Program-made: the position numbers and the translations under genes | Shown: one piece after another, positions 33,732-39,714 of the stretch | Position numbering within the stretch: the stretch's first letter is position 1 | Layout: each line of letters starts with the position of its first letter | Notes under the pieces: generated by a model | Databases searched by the model: none | Told to the model about the DNA's origin: nothing | Seen by the model: the letters and a program-made list of their open reading frames with translations, nothing else | Source: Pseudanabaena biceps PCC 7429 | GTDB lineage: Bacteria > Cyanobacteriota > Cyanobacteriia > Pseudanabaenales > Pseudanabaenaceae | Direction: 5' to 3' | DNA length: 39,714 nt | NCBI RefSeq assembly: GCF_000332215.1 | Contig: NZ_ALWB01000020.1 | Span: 1 to 39,714, forward strand

Positions 33732-33863
33732 ACAAAAAAACTGTAGTACTTGAAAGTTTAGTTTACTTTTTGACAAGAGGTTTTGCGCCTTTTTGTCATA
33801 AGTTCATTATTTAACCGCTTTCCCATCGCCATTTTCGTACAGCACGGACAATGCTAAGTAGCT

Positions 33864-33904
33864 AAGAAGAGAATGGTGGCGCGAAGCGCCACCATTCTCT
33901 TCTT
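33864..33904. repeat. Family C palindrome next to a family A terminal fragment
   Basis: A perfect 19+3+19 inverted repeat (AAGAAGAGAATGGTGGCGC, loop GAA). It is preceded by TAAGTAGCTA (33855-33864), a bare family A terminus, so it looks like a fusion of the two families. Confidence 0.75.
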
Positions 33905-34000
33905 GGGCAACAAATAGCTATGAAAGTAATCTTTACAAAATTTTTCTACATCTAGTGTCTGCTATGATGCTAAGTGGTAATTTAAACGCTAGATTTGTTT

Positions 34001-34603
34001 ATGGTGGCTCAAATTAAAACGACTCAGATCGAGACGCAGCAAACAAAAAATAATCATGATCGCCCCAATCAGACCAAGACTAACTCCGCAGATTCTAACT
34101 CGCTCAAGGGCTCATCGATTGTGACTCCACTTAAAGGCAATGTCCAAGTCTTCATCGCGCCCCACCGCAATCTTTATGCTGACATCATCGCTCAAGCTTT
34201 GAGGGTAGCAGGTCAGGGTACTCAAGTATTACTCGTGCAACTTTTTCAAACGGGGATTAATCAAGGTTTGAATAATCCTCGTCGGCTAGTTGAAAACTTT
34301 GAGTGGATGCGTTGTGATGCTCAGCGCGATTTGTCTCGGCATGAGATCGTATTGACGGATGCCGAAAAAATTGCAGTGCTAGACCTATGGGACTATGCCA
34401 AAGTAGCCATTAAGTCCTCACCTATGGGGTTGGTCGTAATCGATGAAGTGGATTTGCTAGTTGAGCGATCGCTGATTTCTGAAGAGGAACTGTTGCATGT
34501 ACTGGAAACGCGATCGCCGAAGGTCAATATTATCTTGACAGGGAGCTCGATGCCATCAAGTATTTCTGACTACGCCGATCAAGTTACCCATCGCCGCAAT
34601 TAG
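34001..34603 (+). CDS. CobA/BtuR-like P-loop-fold protein with degenerate Walker A
   Basis: The 200-residue protein resembles the corrinoid adenosyltransferase CobA/BtuR in order of elements: LKGNVQVFIAP, a helix, GTQVLLVQLFQTG, then GLVVIDEVDLLVE (Walker B-like IDEVD at 147-151), a helix and VNIILTGSSMPSSISDYADQVT. At the Walker A position the sequence is APHRNLYAD (about 53-61) where the family has GNGKGKT. The phosphate-binding GK(S/T) is therefore absent, and adenosyltransferase activity is doubtful. The N-terminal 40 residues are polar and disordered. The ATG at 34001 is preferred over the TTG at 33995. The role is unknown. Confidence 0.7.
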   Translation: MVAQIKTTQIETQQTKNNHDRPNQTKTNSADSNSLKGSSIVTPLKGNVQVFIAPHRNLYADIIAQALRVAGQGTQVLLVQLFQTGINQGLNNPRRLVENFEWMRCDAQRDLSRHEIVLTDAEKIAVLDLWDYAKVAIKSSPMGLVVIDEVDLLVERSLISEEELLHVLETRSPKVNIILTGSSMPSSISDYADQVTHRRN

Positions 34604-34622
34604 GGTGGGGCAAGCCATATCC

Positions 34623-34976
34623 TCAAGATCCGAGCTTAAAGGCTTCTAGGAATAGTCCGTAGGTGATGCCGAGCTTGAGTGAGTTCAGCATTTCCGAAGT
34701 TAGGGGTCTGGGCGTTATGGTGCCATCGCTGCGAGTTAATCGCTTTTGACTGTAGACAAAACGGTTGGTCAATTCTACAAAAAAAACCGTAATTGCCGCC
34801 GCCAGAATATCTAACTCAGATTTTGCCCCCGTGGAAGTAGAGATTACTGAGGCTAAAAAAAATCCTAGTAATAAACTTATCGCTATCAACGATGTTCTTC
34901 GCCAAGGATTGCTCGACCACTGAGATAATCGTCTAATGTTGATATTCACAATCTGACTAAGACGAGTATTTTGCAT
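34623..34976 (-). CDS. ycf20: Ycf20 / DUF565 family membrane protein
   Basis: The 117-residue protein starts MQNTRLSQIVNINIRRLSQW and has NPWRRTSLIAISLLLGFFLA (about 23-42), ELDILAAAITVFFVELTNRF and MLNSLKLGITYGLFLEAFKLGS. This matches the Ycf20 family of cyanobacteria and plastids, with two to three membrane helices. In plastid lineages it has been linked to non-photochemical quenching, but the molecular role is unclear. It converges on the CobA-like gene. Confidence 0.88.
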   Translation of the reverse strand: MQNTRLSQIVNINIRRLSQWSSNPWRRTSLIAISLLLGFFLASVISTSTGAKSELDILAAAITVFFVELTNRFVYSQKRLTRSDGTITPRPLTSEMLNSLKLGITYGLFLEAFKLGS

Positions 34977-35049
34977 GGGCTTTCTTAATCGTTGTAATTA
35001 AAGCAATAATTAAAATATAGCAATCCTAAATCATTTAACCTAAATCATT

Positions 35050-35225
35050 TAAGTAGTTCAGCATAATCAAGAAACAAAACCAAAGAGCGTACCGCCCGCT
35101 ACGCGGGCGGTACGCTCTTCTGGGTCTAACTACTTACAAGAAAAATGGGGCTTCGACTTCGCTCAACCATCGGTGCTTAACCATCGGTACACTTTGGCGG
35201 CGCGGAGTCGGAGCCTCTCTCGGCT
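35050..35225. repeat. Mosaic of a short family A element and other repeats
   Basis: A family A copy of 87 bp (35050-35136) lacks part of its right arm. After it come CTTCGACTTCGCTCAAC (35151-35167), a motif often seen in cyanobacterial repeats, a tandem AACCATCGGT (35165 and 35179), and a broken family C core GGCGGCGCGGAGTCGGAG. No gene is visible. Confidence 0.65.
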
Positions 35226-35279
35226 CATTTAGGATCGCTATAGCTCTATGAGTAATTTTCAATCAGCAATTTGAATTTA

Positions 35280-36224
35280 ATGTCAAAAAAAGTTTTTATT
35301 ACGGGTGCGAGTGGTTGTGTCGGTCATTATCTGATCGAGATGCTTCTAGAAAAAACTGATTACGACCTATATCTGTTAGTCCGCGATCGCCGCAAATTGC
35401 AAATTGACGTAAGCGATCGCCCAAATGTGCATGTTATCGAAGACTCGATGCAGAATATCGGTAATTACCAAGCCCTGCTGCGCACGATGGAGTTTGTAGT
35501 GAGTACTGCCGCAGGTTGGGGCGGAGAAGAAGCCTTTGTGGTCAACCGCGATAAAACAATTGAGCTATTTTCGTCACTCGATCCACAGGTATGCGAACGG
35601 GCAATTTATTTTTCTACTGCCAGTATCCTTGATTCTCACAATCAGATCATTCCTGAAGCTGGCGAACTTGGGACAAATTATATTGCATCTAAACATGCCT
35701 GCTTGGAAACCTTAGAAAATTCTGTTATTCGCGATCGCCTCATTACCGTATTTCCCACGCTCGTTTTTGGCGGCGCAGAAAATAAGCCCTATTCCCATCT
35801 TTCCAAGGGGCTAAAGGATATTCTGAAATATGTGCCCTATGCCAGATTCTTAAAAACCGATGGCAGTTTCCATTTTGTCCATGCGATCGACATTGCTCAA
35901 ATTGTCACTTACTTACTTACTGCGCCATCCGGGCCCGTAGCTCCTGCCCGACCTGCCCGATTAGTATTAGGAATGCAACGTCTCACGGCTCAGGATTTAA
36001 TTGTTCAGTTCTGCGAATATTTAAACTTAAAAGTTGGTTGGCAATTTGAACTAACACCGTTTCTCGTGGATGCAGTTATCAAACTATTCCGTATCGAAGT
36101 TGCCGAATGGGATCGTTTTTGTATTGCTCAACGCCACTTTACCTACGATGTGGTTTCTCCTGAAACCTTTGGAATGGTTTCTCAATATCCTCGTCTCGCC
36201 AATTTATTGGCAGAGGTCAAATAA
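35280..36224 (+). CDS. NAD-dependent epimerase/dehydratase family protein (extended SDR)
   Basis: The 314-residue extended short-chain dehydrogenase starts MSKKVFITGASGCVGHYLIE with the GxxGxxG NAD motif at residues 9-15. STASI (about 121-125) and the catalytic Y-x-x-x-K in NYIASKHACLE (about 140) are present. The substrate is not identified; sugar-nucleotide or isoprenoid-linked sugar is typical. The start ATG at 35280 is chosen over the TTG at 35271. The stop is followed by a family C palindrome at 36232. Confidence 0.9.
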   Translation: MSKKVFITGASGCVGHYLIEMLLEKTDYDLYLLVRDRRKLQIDVSDRPNVHVIEDSMQNIGNYQALLRTMEFVVSTAAGWGGEEAFVVNRDKTIELFSSLDPQVCERAIYFSTASILDSHNQIIPEAGELGTNYIASKHACLETLENSVIRDRLITVFPTLVFGGAENKPYSHLSKGLKDILKYVPYARFLKTDGSFHFVHAIDIAQIVTYLLTAPSGPVAPARPARLVLGMQRLTAQDLIVQFCEYLNLKVGWQFELTPFLVDAVIKLFRIEVAEWDRFCIAQRHFTYDVVSPETFGMVSQYPRLANLLAEVK

Positions 36225-36231
36225 AACAAAA

Positions 36232-36262
36232 ATGAGCGGCGGCGCTTTGCGCCGCCACTCAT
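36232..36262. repeat. Family C palindrome (14-bp stem, one mismatch)
   Basis: ATGAGCGGCGGCGC-TTT-GCGCCGCCACTCAT. The same arm ATGAGTGGCGGCGC recurs at 39690 just after ftsI. Confidence 0.8.
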
Positions 36263-36372
36263 CTAGGTATCTTTTGAGTTGCTATAGCAGTCCCAAACCA
36301 TTCTAGTAAGCCTCATGTTCCTGTATCCTTAATTATTAACTTTTTAACAAACTTGTAAACCAAGCGATCGCT

Positions 36373-37764
36373 ATGCCTCAAGCGTATGTACTAGGACTGG
36401 GACAGTCGGGAATTTCTGCTGCAAAACTACTCAAAGCTGATGGTTGGCAGGTGACAGTTAGTGATAGTAATAACAGTCCTAGCCTAGAACAAAGGAAACA
36501 AGCTTTAGAATCAGAAGGAATTGCTGTTGAGCTTGGTGCTTTCCCAAACTTTGCTCGATTAATTGAAGCGGGGCAAAATATCGATCTTGTGACAGTCAGT
36601 CCAGGAGTACCTTGGGATCGTCCAGAAATTGAACAAGCAAGATCCCTAGGGCTTGATACCATTGGCGAAATCGAACTAGCATGGCGCTATCTCAAGCATA
36701 TTCCTTGGGTGGGTATTACAGGAACCAATGGCAAAACTACGGTCACATCATTAACAGCCGCAATTTTTCAGGCTGCGGGACTAAAGGCGATCGCCTGTGG
36801 GAATATTGGCTTTCCTGCTTGCGAAATTGCATTGCAAGTATTGCAAAATCAACTTAAGCCCGATTGGATTATTGCGGAATTAAGTAGTTATCAGATTGAG
36901 TCTACCCAAACCGTCTTGCCAGAAATTGGTATCTGGACTACCTTCACGCCCGATCACCTGAACCGTCACTATACTCTTGAAGCCTATCGGAATATCAAGG
37001 CAAGTTTGATCGATCGCTCAGCCCATATTGTTCTCAATGGCAACGATCCTAATCTATGTAAATTTGGGGCAGCTATGTGGCCAAAAGCCCTATGGACTGG
37101 GGTTGACAATCAAGTTGTGGAAGCCCATACGGATGGTATTTGTATCAATGATGGGTGGGTCAAGTTTCGCGGAGAAGCCATTTTCCCGATTTCCCATTGG
37201 CAACTTTTGGGCAAGCATAATCGCCAAAACCTATTAATGTCAGTGGCGGCAGCAAAGTTAGCGGGAATCAGTTCCGAGCATATTGATTTTGCGATATCCC
37301 AATTTAAAGGTGTCCCCCATCGGCTGGAGCATATCCGTTTGTACGAGGGAATTGCCTTTATTAATGACAGTAAAGCGACCAATTACGATGCTGCCGAAGT
37401 GGGCTTAAAAGCGGTAAAACCACCTGTGGTTTTGATTGCTGGCGGTCAACCCAAACAGGGTGATGCAGATGCATGGCTAGAGCAAATTCGTCAAAGGGCG
37501 ATCGCGGTTTTATTAATTGGAGAGGCTGCTCCACTATTTGCCGAAATGCTCAACGATGCAGGATTCAAAAACTATGAGATCGTGGAAACCCTAGAACGCG
37601 CAGTCAAACAGGCCGCCAAAATTGCCCATAGCCGCGCCCATAATCACCCTAGCCAGCCCCTGCCAACTGTGCTATTCTCGCCTGCATGTGCGAGCTTCGA
37701 TCAGTTTGCTAACTTCGAGCAACGTGGCGATCGCTTCCGCCAACTCTGTCTAGATCTCGACTAA
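36373..37764 (+). CDS. murD: UDP-N-acetylmuramoyl-L-alanine:D-glutamate ligase
   Basis: The 463-residue cytosolic enzyme adds D-glutamate to the peptidoglycan precursor. The P-loop GTNGKTT is at 117-123. INDSKATNYDAAEVGLK (around residue 331) is the Mur-ligase C-domain motif. GLGQSGISAAKLL (8-20) is the nucleotide-binding N-domain. The length is standard. ftsI follows after 8 bp, so the two wall genes form an operon. Confidence 0.98.
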   Translation: MPQAYVLGLGQSGISAAKLLKADGWQVTVSDSNNSPSLEQRKQALESEGIAVELGAFPNFARLIEAGQNIDLVTVSPGVPWDRPEIEQARSLGLDTIGEIELAWRYLKHIPWVGITGTNGKTTVTSLTAAIFQAAGLKAIACGNIGFPACEIALQVLQNQLKPDWIIAELSSYQIESTQTVLPEIGIWTTFTPDHLNRHYTLEAYRNIKASLIDRSAHIVLNGNDPNLCKFGAAMWPKALWTGVDNQVVEAHTDGICINDGWVKFRGEAIFPISHWQLLGKHNRQNLLMSVAAAKLAGISSEHIDFAISQFKGVPHRLEHIRLYEGIAFINDSKATNYDAAEVGLKAVKPPVVLIAGGQPKQGDADAWLEQIRQRAIAVLLIGEAAPLFAEMLNDAGFKNYEIVETLERAVKQAAKIAHSRAHNHPSQPLPTVLFSPACASFDQFANFEQRGDRFRQLCLDLD

Positions 37765-37772
37765 AAACGCCC

Positions 37773-39674
37773 ATGACCCCATCTTTCCTCCCTAGAGATC
37801 TCGCAACTATCAATCTCTTCAAACGTCGCACCGTGCTGATCTGGATAATTTTAGCGGTGGCGATGCTGGGACTAGTGGTGCGTCTAGTATATTTACAGGT
37901 CGTTACTTCGTCGGACTTGTTGGAAAAGGCAAGAAGGCAGCAAATGTTTACTTTGCGCCCATTTATCCCGCGACGGACAATCACCGATCGCAAAGGTGCA
38001 GTTTTAGCCTTAGATCGTCCTGTCTATACCCTTTTTGCCTATCCTCATTTATACAAAGAAAAGCCCGAAGAGATCGCTGCCAAACTTGCCCCGATTCTCA
38101 AGCGCCCAGCCGATAAACTGCTGAGCGTTCTCACCCGCGATACTACTTCCATTCAAGTGGAGTATTGGCTCTCGGAAGAAAGTTCCGATCGCATCTATAA
38201 CCTGCGACTGGATGGTTTAGAACTCATTCAGCAACGCCATCGTCTCTATCCACAACAGGATCTTGCCTCGGAAATCCTCGGCTATGTAAATGTTGATCAC
38301 CGAGGACAAGCGGGCATCGAACTCAGCCAAGAAAAACTATTAGAACGTACGGATCAAGCGCCATCGGTCGCGCAGCAGGATGGCAATGGCAAATTTATTC
38401 CCAATCGCATTCCTGCGGGCATGATCAATAGCGATCGCACCAGCTTGCAAATGACGATCGATTCGCGGATCCAGCGCACGGCAAGACAGATCCTCAAACA
38501 ACAGATGGTCAAGTTTAGTGCCAAGCGTGGATCGGTAATCGTTATGGATGTGAGGGATGGTGGTCTACTTACCTTGGTAACCGAGCCCACCTACGACCCT
38601 AATCGCTATTATGAGGCGGATGTTAAACTCTTCAAAAATTGGGCGGTTTCCGATCTTTACGAACCTGGTTCGACCTTTAAGCCGCTTAATGTTGCGATCG
38701 CCATCGAAGCGGGAGCGATTCAGCCCGATACAGTATTTAATGACGAGGGGGCGCTTACCATAGGTGGTTGGCCAGTGGCAAACTTTGACTATGAACAAGT
38801 GGGTGCTGTTGGTCCTTTAAGTATCAGTCAAATCCTCCAGCGATCGAGTAATGTGGGCATGGTGCATATCATCCAACGGATGAAACCATCGGTCTATTAT
38901 GGTTGGTTAGAGCGCATTGGTTTAGGCGATATTTCAGGCATTGACTTGCCTTCCGAAACCCCCAGCACGCTCAAACCGCAAGAACAATTCATCGAATATG
39001 TAATTGAGCCAGCGACAGCAGCCTTTGGGCAAGGTTTTTCCCTAACTCCAATTCAAATGGTGCAACTGCATGGGATTTTAGCTAGTGGCGGTAAGTTGCT
39101 TACGCCCCATGTGGTAAAGGGGTTAATTAACGAAGAAGGTGAAGAATACTATCAGCCTAAGTTACCGACTCCTCGCCAAGTTATTTCCCCAGCAACTACA
39201 CAACGGGTTTTGGAAATGATGACGGATGTCGTAGAAAAGGGGACGGGGTTACCCGCGCGCATTCCTGGTTACCGTCTGGCTGGTAAAACGGGAACTGCTC
39301 AAAAAGCATCTTCTACGGGTGGCGGCTATGCCAATGCCAAGATTACTAGCTTTGTCGGTATTTTCCCATCGAAAGAACCACGCTACGTCGTCATAGCCGT
39401 AATTGACGAACCTGTGGGTTCTGATGCCTTTGGTTCGACGGTAGCGGCTCCAATTGTCAAAACGGTGATCGAAGATATTATCGTTAGCGAAGGAATTCCC
39501 CCTAGCCATCCAGAGGAAGTTATTTCTAAAATTCCTACTATTCCCGATCCTCAGCCTTCTGCATCGCCATCGCCTTCGGCATCGCCCACACAAGATGCGA
39601 TACCTATCCCTAACACCACCCCCAACGGAACACCAAGTCCTGAGCCTAAACCATCCCGCGATCGCCAGCAATAG
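37773..39674 (+). CDS. ftsI: Penicillin-binding protein 3-like peptidoglycan transpeptidase
   Basis: The 633-residue class B penicillin-binding protein crosslinks septal peptidoglycan. One membrane helix (about 20-42, RTVLIWIILAVAMLGLVVRL) follows a short cytoplasmic tail. The pedestal domain contains RRTITDRKGAVLALD. Catalytic motifs: S300-T-F-K303 (EPGSTFKP), S358-S-N360 (RSSNVG) and K505-T-G (AGKTGTAQ). The C-terminus (about 590-633) is a Pro/Ser-rich tail (PQPSASPSPSASPTQ) not expected in E. coli FtsI. There are no PASTA domains. It is cotranscribed with murD. Confidence 0.95.
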   Translation: MTPSFLPRDLATINLFKRRTVLIWIILAVAMLGLVVRLVYLQVVTSSDLLEKARRQQMFTLRPFIPRRTITDRKGAVLALDRPVYTLFAYPHLYKEKPEEIAAKLAPILKRPADKLLSVLTRDTTSIQVEYWLSEESSDRIYNLRLDGLELIQQRHRLYPQQDLASEILGYVNVDHRGQAGIELSQEKLLERTDQAPSVAQQDGNGKFIPNRIPAGMINSDRTSLQMTIDSRIQRTARQILKQQMVKFSAKRGSVIVMDVRDGGLLTLVTEPTYDPNRYYEADVKLFKNWAVSDLYEPGSTFKPLNVAIAIEAGAIQPDTVFNDEGALTIGGWPVANFDYEQVGAVGPLSISQILQRSSNVGMVHIIQRMKPSVYYGWLERIGLGDISGIDLPSETPSTLKPQEQFIEYVIEPATAAFGQGFSLTPIQMVQLHGILASGGKLLTPHVVKGLINEEGEEYYQPKLPTPRQVISPATTQRVLEMMTDVVEKGTGLPARIPGYRLAGKTGTAQKASSTGGGYANAKITSFVGIFPSKEPRYVVIAVIDEPVGSDAFGSTVAAPIVKTVIEDIIVSEGIPPSHPEEVISKIPTIPDPQPSASPSPSASPTQDAIPIPNTTPNGTPSPEPKPSRDRQQ

Positions 39675-39689
39675 CAACCCCAAAAAAGG

Positions 39690-39714
39690 ATGAGTGGCGG
39701 CGCAAAGCGCCGCC
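39690..39714. repeat. Family C palindrome, cut by the window end
   Basis: GATGAGTGGCGGCGC-AAA-GCGCCGCC runs into the last base. It starts 16 nt after the ftsI stop and matches the element at 36232. Confidence 0.75.

Noticed and set aside
34977-35270. tRNA or other RNA gene in the ycf20-epimerase gap
   Set aside because: Only repeat mosaics were seen; no cloverleaf or TTCGANTC-type T-loop in a plausible context.
39249-39683. 144-codon minus-strand open frame over the ftsI 3' end
   Set aside because: Its Arg/Trp-rich composition is the antisense of the Pro/Ser-rich tail and catalytic region; no family resemblance.
1928-39714. Regularly recurring palindromes considered as a CRISPR array
   Set aside because: They are dispersed singly between genes, lack uniform 30-40-bp spacers and have no cas genes nearby.

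Overview
The window looks like chromosomal DNA of a filamentous or unicellular cyanobacterium. HIP1 octamers (GCGATCGC) occur throughout, both inside and between genes. A Ycf20/DUF565 gene, a DUF4079 gene, a UrtABCDE permease and numerous Uma2 and GGDEF proteins also fit. The many short GC-rich palindromes and 100-bp palindromic elements remind me of Pseudanabaena, but that genus guess is low confidence. No tRNA, rRNA or CRISPR array was seen.

Layout. Positions 1-382 hold the C-terminal end of an IS1-family transposase, a short open remnant and a palindromic element. Next come a DNA photolyase (-), a Uma2 nuclease-fold gene (+), an RND efflux permease with its periplasmic adaptor (-), a MASE1/PP2C (SpoIIE-type) phosphatase (-), glycogen phosphorylase (+), a D-2-hydroxyacid dehydrogenase (+), a ModA-like lipoprotein (-), a DUF4079 membrane protein (-) and a diguanylate cyclase (-).

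The core, about 16.5-31.4 kb, is a nitrogen-scavenging region for urea and probably short amides. It has ureE-ureF (-), ureG (+), a MOSC protein (-), the run fmdA-fmdB-urtA-urtB-urtC-urtD-urtE (-), and divergently ureD-ureA-[Uma2]-ureB-ureC (+). The transporter imports urea (or amide), FmdA would release ammonium from formamide or acetamide, UreABC hydrolyses urea, and UreD/E/F/G load nickel. A Uma2 gene sits inside the urease operon between ureA and ureB, which is unusual.

The right part carries a Bcp peroxiredoxin (-), argH (-), a CobA-like protein that has lost its Walker A motif (+), ycf20 (-), an NAD-dependent epimerase (+), murD (+) and ftsI (+).

The most striking non-coding feature is a set of palindromic elements. 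Family A (about 104 bp, TAAGTAG...CTACTTA ends), family B (exactly 105 bp, TACAGC...GCTGTA ends), family C (31-55 bp, GGCGGCGC/GCGCCGCC apex) and family D (about 104 bp, two hairpins) fill nearly every intergenic gap and often begin at or within a stop codon. Within families A, C and D the outer ends are conserved while the hairpin arms differ between copies, yet the arms stay almost perfectly self-complementary within each copy. One B copy is nested in an A copy, two B copies flank ureG in inverted orientation, and a 41-bp insert containing a 35-bp hairpin, flanked by a 21-bp direct repeat, lies exactly at the end of ureD.
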